Shown here: piece after piece, positions 8,586 to 16,515 of the stretch | How the letters are laid out: every line of letters begins with the position of its first letter | Position numbering within the stretch: the first letter of the stretch is position 1 | Assembly (NCBI GenBank): GCA_017958365.1 | Contig: JAGDCV010000063.1 | Coordinates: 1-49,600 of the forward strand | Direction: 5' to 3' | Source of the DNA: Clostridiales bacterium | Lineage (GTDB): Bacteria > Bacillota > Clostridia > Saccharofermentanales > Saccharofermentanaceae | Length of the DNA: 49,600 bases | The notes under the pieces: model-generated | What the model was told of the DNA's origin: nothing | What the model saw: the letters and a program-made list of their open reading frames with translations, nothing else | The model's database searches: none | Position numbers and translations under genes: made by a program

Positions 8586-9335
8586 ATGAGCAACTACGAT
8601 CCTGATACACAAAGACTGTTCTTTGATGATCTCATCAACTGCAGAGAGCTTGGCGGCATGCCGGGTTCCAACGGTTGCACTTTCAAAAACAGGGTAATAA
8701 TACGTTCAGGTTCCCCCTCCTTTGCTTCCCGTAAAGCATTTACAGAGCTTAAGGATTACGGGGTTAAGACCGTAATCGACTTAAGGTCCAAGGCAGAATT
8801 AGAGCATTACGGTAATCCTTTTCGCGAGGATGAGGATACGCACTTCTATAACATACCTTTGTTCGTAGGAGACCCTGATGCCGCAGAAGACCCTACCATG
8901 GCTTTTCTCGAGACACACACCATGGGTGATTTCTATGTCATGATGGCAAGGGAACTCGGCAAGGAAGTGGTCGAAGTCATGCGCGTATTTATAAGGGAAA
9001 CCTCCGGGATAACGCTCATCCACTGCGCTCACGGCAAGGACAGGACCGGAGTTATCACTGCCCTTCTTTATGTTCTTATCGGTGCGGAGCCCGAGGACAT
9101 AGTGTTGAATTACAAAGTTTCCTACGATTACGCAAAGGATTTCCTTGACCCGCTCATCAAAGACAGAGTCGAGAACATGCGTCACACATTAAGATCGGAT
9201 GCATCAAACATGGTGACTTTCCTTGAATTCATTGCAAAAGAATACGATTACAAGGCCGAGAATTATCTTATCGAAAACGGAATGACCAAAGAAGAGATCG
9301 AAGTCCTTAAGAAGCGTATTACACAGACACCTTAA
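8586..9335 (+). CDS. Tyrosine/serine protein phosphatase-like protein
   Basis: This 249-residue cytoplasmic protein has the cysteine-phosphatase signature HCAHGKDRTG, with the nucleophile Cys147 and phosphate-binding Arg153 (the CX5R rule is met). The N-terminal LINCRELGGMPG and IRSGSP blocks and a central TVIDLRSKAELE are typical of the bacterial Tyr/Ser phosphatase family (Y_phosphatase3 type). The natural substrate, phosphoprotein or phosphoinositide, is not predictable. AAGGGGGA precedes the ATG. It is a single plus-strand gene and its last 17 bp overlap the 3' end of the convergent lipoprotein gene. Confidence 0.88.
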   Translation: MSNYDPDTQRLFFDDLINCRELGGMPGSNGCTFKNRVIIRSGSPSFASRKAFTELKDYGVKTVIDLRSKAELEHYGNPFREDEDTHFYNIPLFVGDPDAAEDPTMAFLETHTMGDFYVMMARELGKEVVEVMRVFIRETSGITLIHCAHGKDRTGVITALLYVLIGAEPEDIVLNYKVSYDYAKDFLDPLIKDRVENMRHTLRSDASNMVTFLEFIAKEYDYKAENYLIENGMTKEEIEVLKKRITQTP

Positions 9336-10566
9336 GGTTGGTTACTATTCCCTCTTCATTGAAAGTAAACGTGATATCGTAAAGTCTCGTTCCGTTAATG
9401 AAACTCAGATCATAGTTAACGTCATCAATAAACGGATATGCTACAAGAAGCTGAGTCCTGTTCATGCCTGAATAGAGGTAGTAGCCTATCGTGTAAGCTG
9501 AATTGGACAGAACTCTCACGGATGTAAGCGTACCCGACCATGAGTCTGCGGTTACCTCGCCGTCAAATCTCATGATGAGACCGGGATAGATAACCATTAC
9601 CCTTCCTACGCCGGCATCGATATTGAGTGATGACGGATTACCCATCAGATTGACAAGATCCGCATAAGAGTAATCGGATCCGACCCTGATAAGCCTCTCA
9701 TCACCTCTCATAAGGTAAACAAGATTCTGATCGAGCTCGACCTGAATGCTGTCATCGATGTGATAGTTGCCGTTGTTCAGCATGGAGAGAGTAACGATAT
9801 GCTCCTCAAACGAGGCTCCGTCTTCAGCAACGGTCTCGGGGATCCTTACAACCATCTCGCCCGGCACGAGCCTTATTATCTCGTAGTCGGAACGGTTGGA
9901 CATAACTCTCAAGCGGTAGAACTCACAAAGCTTCATGGCTCTTGCATAGACGGCTTCACTCGTATAAGCAGAATCGGTAAGACCCGGGGTCAGGATCGTT
10001 ACGACACCGTCGGCGTTACCCTCATCAAGCATCGTGAAATAGTGGTTTCCATAGTTATAAATGTTTATGACCGAAGTTATCCAGGAATTGGACAGACATA
10101 CGGAACCATCCATGTTCTCGTGGAAGAAGATATAGACCGGATATACGGAATCAGATGAATAAAGAAGCTCGGCTCCTACAGTATTTCCGTATTTATTGAA
10201 CAGATCCTGACCGAGTATCGTCTGACACTCCTCAGAATCGATGATACGGAATGATACAACATTTCCCTTGTTGTCCTGCCTTGATACTTCGCGGAGGATA
10301 TCCATATACGCGTAAAAGTATGAATAGGACAATCCGTCAAGCTGAGCATCGGGGATCATAGAGAAAGCATCGGCCGTATTTCTTTTATCATTTATCGAAC
10401 TGATTATGAGTCTCGTTAATTCCTGAACGGGAAGATTCTCCTGCGTGGCTATCCTCTGCGCGAAACTATACCGCAAGTCAGACGCAAGGCCGCAGGCACA
10501 GAAAGACACGGTGATCACAACACACAAGATAAGAGCTATGCCTTTTCTGATAACGCCCTTTCTCAT
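9319..10566 (-). CDS. Probable lipoprotein of unknown function
   Basis: This 415-residue exported protein starts with a basic, hydrophobic signal sequence ending at SFCAC (Cys25), a non-ideal lipobox, so lipidation is likely but not certain. The rest has no motif I recognise. Its reading frame starts on the last base of the preceding lipoprotein stop codon (TGATG), so translation is coupled and the two proteins probably work together at the cell surface. The 3' end overlaps the convergent phosphatase gene by 17 bp. The C-terminal half contains a GNPSS and a DVNYDLSFING segment reminiscent of small domains that track conformational or ligand state, but I assign no function. Confidence 0.72.
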   Translation of the reverse strand: MRKGVIRKGIALILCVVITVSFCACGLASDLRYSFAQRIATQENLPVQELTRLIISSINDKRNTADAFSMIPDAQLDGLSYSYFYAYMDILREVSRQDNKGNVVSFRIIDSEECQTILGQDLFNKYGNTVGAELLYSSDSVYPVYIFFHENMDGSVCLSNSWITSVINIYNYGNHYFTMLDEGNADGVVTILTPGLTDSAYTSEAVYARAMKLCEFYRLRVMSNRSDYEIIRLVPGEMVVRIPETVAEDGASFEEHIVTLSMLNNGNYHIDDSIQVELDQNLVYLMRGDERLIRVGSDYSYADLVNLMGNPSSLNIDAGVGRVMVIYPGLIMRFDGEVTADSWSGTLTSVRVLSNSAYTIGYYLYSGMNRTQLLVAYPFIDDVNYDLSFINGTRLYDITFTFNEEGIVTNLKVSV

Positions 10567-12950
10567 CAGAACAAATCTCCTACTGCTTCTTCAAAAGCTG
10601 CCAATGCATCATCGACAGTCTGATAATTGCCGTTTGCATATGCTTCGGCAATGCGTTCAAACTCATCATTGATTAAATCATCGTATGACGACACGGTGGA
10701 TGCGTCAATACCCCAGGCGACCTGAGAGAATACCCTGTAAGGATTCTGACCGTTAAGCCAGTTCTGCGCATACTGTTCATCATCGGCGCAGGCCATCATG
10801 ATGCTTATGTTGTTTACCGCCATTCCGTCTTCGACCATGTCCTGAAGCGTATTATCATCAATGGCGACATCCCTTATAAACTGTGCTGCGGATGCGTCGT
10901 GATCACAATATGACGTTACGAAGATAAAGTCACCGCCGTCAAAGTAGTTAACGGGAGGCATTACAAGACCCCAATCGCCCGGATGATAAGGTGCAAGAAC
11001 GATCTCGCCGAATCTCATTGTTCCAAAGTAAGCGACCGTCGTTCTGTTCGTTATCCTCGAATTCCAGTCAGTACTCCATCTTCCGACTCCGAATGTCAGT
11101 TCTTCGTCGATAAGTGCATTCAGGAAAGGAAGATAATCTGACATGTAAGCAGATACTTCCACATCACCGCTATCATTGAACCAGCTGTTGGTCCTGCCAA
11201 AGATATAAGCATTCTCGACATCGGCGGGACATGAGAATAATCTTCTCGTTCCACCTGATGTTTCATTTACGACACGCGCTGTGTCAATAACGGCATCCCA
11301 TGTTGCGAAGTAAGGTGTAACTTCACCCGGCTCACTTACGCCGAGTGTCGCGAGCGCGGAACTTCTGCTGTAGAATACGGCACCCGGATTTATCTCCCAT
11401 GTAACACCCTTGATGACTTTGTTCTCATCGATGGCAAGTGCGAAAGTATACTCATACATGTACTGAAGTTCGGAGTAAGAGATTCCTATATTGTTCAAAG
11501 GTATGGTCATATCGCTCAATGCATACTGTCTTGCATATATGCTGTCGCAGATGATCATGTCAGGAGCGTTCTCACCTGATGCAAGGACAGAATCAAGGCG
11601 CTGTTCGAATATATTCATGCTTATCGATGTATAGTCGAAGTTAACATCGGTGTATTCGCTTATCTCATCGATCGCATTACGTCCTGCAAGATAGATCTCA
11701 AGATGATCCTCTTCATTCGCATCCGTTACCTCAGAAGGAATATCAAGTTCGGTATAATCAGCGGGATCGAGATTTAAGATAACGTTGGTTACCGAACTTC
11801 CTGCGAAAGCACCGTTATTGTAAACATTGATGGAGTAGTCACCCGTCTCCAAAGCCTGTGCGCTGTCGAAGGAACAGATGGCAATGGAATCATATATATC
11901 AGCCTGTCCGCCGCTGTAGATGAGCTCTCCCATATAGAAGATGTCATATGTGATATCAACGGGTCTTCCCGAATCAAGATAACGGTCGTTAAGCCAAACC
12001 TTGGCAACGATATTCGAGCAGTTATAGTAACGCCCGTCGCGGCTTGTATTCTGCCAGATAATTGTATCCACGGCAGCTCCGTTCGGGAACAGCAAAGTAC
12101 TTAACGTACACTGCTGATGATCCTCGTGGAAATACTCTCCGTTGTTAAGGATAACGAGTCTGTAGTCGTACTCGGGAAGCACGCTGAACCAAAGATTCGT
12201 ATCTTCAACGTTAAGCGGGAATGATACGCCCGAACCATCCGGATCTATCACGGCATCGGAAGAGTAGATCATCTCATCGTTTCTGAAATACTGATAACTG
12301 AGCGTAAGCTCAATCCCGGAGGAAAGATACTCATCCGAGAAATCGTAGTGACAATTGATCCCCGTAGTATCGAGAAATGATCCGTCTTCATTATCGCTCG
12401 TCCAACTCGTATTCTCGAATACCGCATTGCCGTCAAGAACGAAGTCGTATGAGGGATAGAATAAAGATCCGTAAAGATTTTGCAAGATCTCTTCGGAATT
12501 CGTAACTACCCAATTGCCTTCAACTTTCTTAAGTTCAACAGAAACCGTAACATCAGTCTTTCCCATTGAAGCGAGGTTATAAACGTACTCTTCATAGTTT
12601 GATGGTCTGCTCTCGATAGTACGGTTGATGTTAGGCATTACGAGAGTATAGACCGCAACAAGCGAACCCTCTTCACCGCGGCCTGAACGGAGCGGTTCAA
12701 ACCTGTAATGGGTATTGCTTAAGATTGCCCTTACGGCACGGACCTTATAGTCCGGATTCATGAAGTCTTCGATATGAGACAATCCGTCAACGCATATGGT
12801 GTTCGCAGTCTCGTAATCCATGGTAAGAAGAGCATCAATGTATGAATCGGATACGGCACGTGCTTCACCCTTGACTGCAGAACAGCCGAGCGCACCCGCA
12901 AATATCAACGTCGCAAACAAAGCGACTACTCTTCTTCTGATCGCATTCAT
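10566..12950 (-). CDS. Large lipoprotein with a C-terminal extracellular solute-binding-protein domain
   Basis: This 794-residue exported lipoprotein has a signal sequence with lipobox ALGC (Cys23). Residues 30-160 look like an NTF2-like (DUF4878-type) domain, and about 165-280 and 290-395 form two similar beta-rich modules. About 415-770 resembles an ABC-importer sugar-binding protein (family 1), including APDMIICDSIYARQYA and WEINPGAVFYS segments. No permease or ATPase is nearby. It starts one base after the stop of the rlmB-like gene (TGACATG), so it is translated with the cysS-mrnC-rlmB operon. The next lipoprotein is coupled behind it. The solute-binding assignment is inference from fold-like patterns. 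Confidence 0.72.
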   Translation of the reverse strand: MNAIRRRVVALFATLIFAGALGCSAVKGEARAVSDSYIDALLTMDYETANTICVDGLSHIEDFMNPDYKVRAVRAILSNTHYRFEPLRSGRGEEGSLVAVYTLVMPNINRTIESRPSNYEEYVYNLASMGKTDVTVSVELKKVEGNWVVTNSEEILQNLYGSLFYPSYDFVLDGNAVFENTSWTSDNEDGSFLDTTGINCHYDFSDEYLSSGIELTLSYQYFRNDEMIYSSDAVIDPDGSGVSFPLNVEDTNLWFSVLPEYDYRLVILNNGEYFHEDHQQCTLSTLLFPNGAAVDTIIWQNTSRDGRYYNCSNIVAKVWLNDRYLDSGRPVDITYDIFYMGELIYSGGQADIYDSIAICSFDSAQALETGDYSINVYNNGAFAGSSVTNVILNLDPADYTELDIPSEVTDANEEDHLEIYLAGRNAIDEISEYTDVNFDYTSISMNIFEQRLDSVLASGENAPDMIICDSIYARQYALSDMTIPLNNIGISYSELQYMYEYTFALAIDENKVIKGVTWEINPGAVFYSRSSALATLGVSEPGEVTPYFATWDAVIDTARVVNETSGGTRRLFSCPADVENAYIFGRTNSWFNDSGDVEVSAYMSDYLPFLNALIDEELTFGVGRWSTDWNSRITNRTTVAYFGTMRFGEIVLAPYHPGDWGLVMPPVNYFDGGDFIFVTSYCDHDASAAQFIRDVAIDDNTLQDMVEDGMAVNNISIMMACADDEQYAQNWLNGQNPYRVFSQVAWGIDASTVSSYDDLINDEFERIAEAYANGNYQTVDDALAAFEEAVGDLF

Positions 12951-12951
12951 G

Positions 12952-13734
12952 TCAACCGCGTCGTCCCTTTACCGCCTCAAAGACCACTATGCCTGCAGCT
13001 ACTGCTGCATTCAGACTGTTAACGCTTCCTGCCATCGGAATGGAAAGAAGGAAATCACATTCCTTACGGACTATGTCACGCATGCCCTCGCCTTCACTTC
13101 CGATGACGATAGCAATTGCACCCTTATAATCCGCATTATCGTACGGAGTTGTTCCTTCGGCATCTGTTCCGAACACCCAGAAACCGTGTTTATCTTTAAG
13201 TTCACGAAGTGTTGTTGCAATGTTGGTCACTCTTGCAACAGGGACATATTCAATTGCACCTGCCGATGCTTTCGCAACGACGCTGTCAAGTCCGATTGAT
13301 CTGTGTTTGGGTATTATGACTCCGTCTGCTCCCGCCGCGTCGGCGATCCTTAAAACGGAACCTAAGTTGTATGCATCTTTAAGCTCATCAAGAACGATGA
13401 AGAATGGCTTTCTGCCCTTATCTTCGGCAGCTGCGATCATGTCCTCGATATCCGTGTATTCGTGGCTTGCTACGGCTGCTATTACGCCCTGGTGATTATG
13501 AGTCTGGCTTATGCGGTCGAGGGCCTCTCTTCTTGCACGTATGATGGGGATCTTCTTCTTCTGTGCTTCATTTAAGATCCTTACAAGGAGCTGGTCAGGC
13601 TTTTTACCGTCCTTCGATTCGAGGACCCAAAGCTTGTTGATCTCCCTACCCGCGTTAATGGCCTCGAGGACTGAATTTCTTCCCTCAAGTCTGTCTTCTG
13701 TAGGCGCTTGATTATCGCGTCTTTCCTTACTCAC
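12952..13734 (-). CDS. rlmB: 23S rRNA 2'-O-methyltransferase, TrmH/RlmB family
   Basis: This SPOUT-class enzyme methylates a ribose 2'-OH in 23S rRNA (Gm2251-type position). The 260 residues match the family. The N-terminal RLEGRNSVLEAI is the RNA-binding domain, and the SAM-binding trefoil knot shows LDELKDAYNLGSVLRIADAAG, IVIGSEGEGM and IPMAGSVNSLNAAVAAG, the three conserved SPOUT motifs. It overlaps the Mini-RNase III gene by 8 bp, giving the cysS-mrnC-rlmB order usual in Firmicutes. Downstream, a lipoprotein gene is coupled to its stop codon. The exact methylated nucleotide is inferred from the family and neighbours. Confidence 0.93.
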   Translation of the reverse strand: MSKERRDNQAPTEDRLEGRNSVLEAINAGREINKLWVLESKDGKKPDQLLVRILNEAQKKKIPIIRARREALDRISQTHNHQGVIAAVASHEYTDIEDMIAAAEDKGRKPFFIVLDELKDAYNLGSVLRIADAAGADGVIIPKHRSIGLDSVVAKASAGAIEYVPVARVTNIATTLRELKDKHGFWVFGTDAEGTTPYDNADYKGAIAIVIGSEGEGMRDIVRKECDFLLSIPMAGSVNSLNAAVAAGIVVFEAVKGRRG

Positions 13735-14128
13735 TGTCGATCACCTCGAACGATCTTTGAATTATATAGTCAAGTCTGTCCTCCTTGTTGTCGAGGAACA
13801 GATATCCTAACAAAGTTTCAAACCCGGTCGCATTCATGTAATCGACAGGACTTGCATTCTTGGACATCGTAGGAGAATTCGAATTTCTTCCTCTTCTGAA
13901 GTATTCGGCCTCCTCGTCCGTAAGCTCATCCATTATAGCAGAAGCAGCTTTTGCCTGAGATTGTGCGGAAACATACTTGACGTTAACCTTGTGCATCTTT
14001 CCTGAATTAGCTGCAGTACGCTCACTGACATGACATCTCGAATAAAGTTCGTAAACTGAATCACCGATGTATGCAAGCACCGAAGGATTGATCTCACGCA
14101 AGTCAGTAGCTATGAAAGGAATTATCAC
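13727..14128 (-). CDS. mrnC: Mini-ribonuclease III
   Basis: This 133-residue RNase III-like nuclease without a double-stranded RNA-binding domain matures 23S rRNA ends in Firmicutes. Recognisable marks are AYIGDSVYELY (catalytic acidic residues of the RNase III fold), KYVSAQSQAKA, FRRGRNSNS and the FETLLGYLFL segment near the C-terminus. Length is typical. It overlaps cysS by 4 bp (ATGA) and the rRNA methyltransferase by 8 bp, a strongly conserved arrangement that supports the assignment. Confidence 0.95.
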   Translation of the reverse strand: MIIPFIATDLREINPSVLAYIGDSVYELYSRCHVSERTAANSGKMHKVNVKYVSAQSQAKAASAIMDELTDEEAEYFRRGRNSNSPTMSKNASPVDYMNATGFETLLGYLFLDNKEDRLDYIIQRSFEVIDSE

Positions 14129-15528
14129 AGTTTCTCCACCTGAGGTCCCTGAGGAGTATCCTTTACGGAATAGCCCTTCGAAGTAATAAGATCCCTGATG
14201 CGGTCAGCCTCGGCAAAGTCTTTGTTCTTCTTCGCCTGTGCGCGCTGCTCGACAAGTTCTGTGATCTCAGAAGGGATACCTTCCTCTTCCTCGAGCACTA
14301 TGCCGAGAACACCAGTTATCTCAGAGAGTGTGTCGTAAGCAGTCTTCAATGCATTCTTCGAAGCCTTTCCTGAAGATACTGCAGTATTGGCTGCCTTTAC
14401 GAGTCCGAATATATCAGTGATGGCATCAGCAGTATTAAGATCGTCATCCATGTGTGCGATGAAACTGTTCTTACCTTCTTCGCAGGCCTTGAGAAGTTCC
14501 TCATCCGCACTGCCGTCGCCTTCGTTGTCCGCTTCGATATTGAACTTAAGGTTGGATGCACAAGTCGTGATTCTCTGTAACGAAGTCTGAGCAGCTCTTA
14601 GAAGTTCATCAGAGAAATTAATGGGCATGCGGTAGTGACCTGTGAGAATGAAGAATCTGATGACCTGGTAAGGGAAATGAGCAACGATATCTCTTATCGT
14701 GAAGAAGTTGCCCAAGGACTTACTCATCTTCTCACCGTCTACATTGACGAATGCGTTATGTACCCAGTAGTTGGCAAGCGTGCAGCCGTTGGCGCATTCG
14801 GACTGTGCGATCTCATTCTCGTGATGTGGGAAGATAAGATCCTGTCCGCCGCCGTGAATGTCAATGGTATCACCCAGGTGCTTCTTGATCATGGCAGAGC
14901 ACTCGATGTGCCATCCGGGTCTTCCGTCACCCCAGGGTGAAGGCCAGAAAGGTTCTCCCTCTTTCTTGAACTTCCAGATTGCAAAGTCTCCGGGATTTCT
15001 CTTGCCCTCGTAGGATGCACCACGCTCTCCTCCGCCTGCTACGAGCTCATCGAGCTTATAGTGTGAGAGCTTTCCGTAGTGCTCATTCTTGGAGACATCA
15101 TAGTAAACGCCGTCACCTTCGATGACATATGCAATACCCTGATCGTAAAGAGACTGGACGATTCCGATGATCGCATCGATAGACTCTGTCGCACGGGGCT
15201 GGTATGTAGGTCTTAAGCAGTTAAGTCCGTCGGCATCAACATAGTATTCAGCGATGTACTTCTCGGCGATATCCTTAACCGTAACGCCTTCCTCCTTAGC
15301 ACGGTTGATCATCTTATCATCAATGTCCGTGAAGTTCTGGCAGAATTCAACTTTGTATCCTCTGTACTCGAGGTATCTTCTCAACGTATCGAAAGTAACA
15401 AAAGGTCTTGCATTGCCAAGATGGAAGTAATTATAGACCGTAGGTCCGCACGCATACATCTTCACGTGTCCTTCTTCTATCGGCTTAAAGTCTTCCTTGT
15501 ACCTCGTCAACGTGTTAAATAACTTCAT
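14125..15528 (-). CDS. cysS: Cysteine-tRNA ligase
   Basis: This class I synthetase charges tRNA-Cys. The 467 residues are a normal length. Its MYACGPTVYNYFHLGNARPF block carries the zinc-ligand Cys27 and the HIGH-type HLGN at 36-39. WHIECSAM and FPHHENEIAQSE hold further zinc and active-site residues, and GEKMSKSLGN is the KMSKS loop. The C-terminal helical anticodon domain is present. GGAGAG lies 6 bases before the ATG. It heads the cysS-mrnC-rlmB-lipoprotein transcription unit. A structured RNA with a U-tract ends 24 bp before the start codon and may control or precede its transcription. Confidence 0.98.
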   Translation of the reverse strand: MKLFNTLTRYKEDFKPIEEGHVKMYACGPTVYNYFHLGNARPFVTFDTLRRYLEYRGYKVEFCQNFTDIDDKMINRAKEEGVTVKDIAEKYIAEYYVDADGLNCLRPTYQPRATESIDAIIGIVQSLYDQGIAYVIEGDGVYYDVSKNEHYGKLSHYKLDELVAGGGERGASYEGKRNPGDFAIWKFKKEGEPFWPSPWGDGRPGWHIECSAMIKKHLGDTIDIHGGGQDLIFPHHENEIAQSECANGCTLANYWVHNAFVNVDGEKMSKSLGNFFTIRDIVAHFPYQVIRFFILTGHYRMPINFSDELLRAAQTSLQRITTCASNLKFNIEADNEGDGSADEELLKACEEGKNSFIAHMDDDLNTADAITDIFGLVKAANTAVSSGKASKNALKTAYDTLSEITGVLGIVLEEEEGIPSEITELVEQRAQAKKNKDFAEADRIRDLITSKGYSVKDTPQGPQVEKL

Positions 15529-15551
15529 CCATTCTCTCCATTTCTTTACAC

Positions 15552-15720
15552 AAAAAAAGGCCTGATTTGAGTGAACCCCGCTTGACCCCTCGATTCTTCA
15601 AGGGCGGTACCCTGCAACCGCTTTCAACCTTCCAACTTAAAAGGCTTGATCTACGCCGGCTGACTCCGGGTTCCATTTTCAGTCATGTAGGTTCAATGTA
15701 GAGTCCACCCGCTTCAGGTT
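15552..15720 (-). ncRNA. Structured RNA candidate between comF and cysS (6S-like topology or cysS leader)
   Basis: A promoter ending at about 15727 should start a transcript near 15720, and a U7 tract lies at 15552-15558. The two ends pair: 15714-15718 (CCUGA) with 15561-15565 (UCAGG), then after a 3-nt internal loop GGGUGGACUC (15701-15710) with 15569-15579. Inside are a UGACU...AGUCA hairpin, a GCGGU...ACCGC hairpin and a CCCUUGA-AGAA-UCGAGGG hairpin. A self-closed RNA of about 170 nt ending in a U-tract resembles 6S RNA in layout. I do not find the conserved elements of T-box, SAM, SRP or RNase P RNA. It could also be a cis-acting leader of cysS. Confidence 0.5.
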
Positions 15721-15726
15721 ACCCTT

Positions 15727-15755
15727 ATTATATATAATATGCGCGAATAAATCTA
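15727..15755 (-). promoter_or_regulatory. Promoter of the structured RNA / cysS operon
   Basis: The minus strand has a perfect TATAAT (15727-15732) with a weak -35 (TAGATT, 15750-15755) at 17-bp spacing. Confidence 0.55.
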
Positions 15756-15783
15756 CAAGGCCCGAATCCCGGCTATTATGCCA

Positions 15784-16515
15784 CTAAAACGACTCCGCGT
15801 TAAGTACCGCCCTGTTGCCGCATACGGCACAGCAGAAAACCTCTGAAGCGCCCGCTTTATAAAGCTCGAGAGCCGCTTCATGCAAAGTAAATCCCGTTGT
15901 GGCAACATCATCGACGACTATGACCTTGATCCCTGTCACATCAAACGAGGGGCTTACCTTAAACGCTCCCTCCACGTTCATGCTCCTTACCATGTCCGCA
16001 CTAAGCTCGGTCTGTCTTTGCGTGTCGCGTGTTCTGATAAGCACGTCGGGAGAGTATGGGATATTACATATTTTCGATGCTTCCTGCGCAATTAAGGCCG
16101 CCTGGTTATAGCCTCTCTCCTTCAACCTTTTGTCTGAAAGAGGAACAGGAACTATAAGTGATGATCCGACATTGTCTTTTGCCATGTAGGTTCCGAGAAG
16201 CATGCCCGAGAACCTTGCAAGCTCAGGGCAGGAATGAAACTTCATGCGGGGAACGGCACTCTCGAAAAAGCCCTTATACGGAAACGGCATGTAAAGCCCG
16301 AGACCCGGATAAGGATCGCCCTCATAAGGCTCCGACAGGCAAAGAAAGAAACGCTTGTCGGGCGGCTGAGGTACAAGCCGGGATAAGCATGAGAAACAAA
16401 TGTGGAAGTCTTCGGGAACAGGATAAGGAATTCTCCCGTCTGCATCGGGATCTTTGCCGCAGATAAGGCAGTTGCGCGGCAGGATCTTATCCATTGCAAG
16501 TTTAAGAAGACTCAT
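15784..16515 (-). CDS. comF: ComF-family phosphoribosyltransferase-like protein
   Basis: This 243-residue member of the ComFC/GntX family is linked in Firmicutes to DNA uptake and associated helicases. The N-terminus has a zinc-finger pair (CLICG at 17-21 and CFSCL near 39-43). The C-terminal phosphoribosyltransferase fold shows the PRPP-loop IKVIVVDDVATTGFTLHEAA and a KERGYNQAALIA block. Its start overlaps the recD2 3' end by 14 bp, so it is the last gene of metK-recD2-comF. The association with a RecD2 helicase suggests a DNA-processing role, but the biochemical activity of ComF proteins remains poorly defined. Confidence 0.88.
   Translation of the reverse strand: MSLLKLAMDKILPRNCLICGKDPDADGRIPYPVPEDFHICFSCLSRLVPQPPDKRFFLCLSEPYEGDPYPGLGLYMPFPYKGFFESAVPRMKFHSCPELARFSGMLLGTYMAKDNVGSSLIVPVPLSDKRLKERGYNQAALIAQEASKICNIPYSPDVLIRTRDTQRQTELSADMVRSMNVEGAFKVSPSFDVTGIKVIVVDDVATTGFTLHEAALELYKAGASEVFCCAVCGNRAVLNAESF

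Noticed and set aside
15540..15740. T-box riboswitch for cysS
   Set aside because: AGGGUACCGC looks like the T-box core AGGGUGGUACCGC but lacks the UGG needed to pair with the tRNA end, and no stem I motifs are seen. A UGGAACC string elsewhere is not in an antiterminator context.
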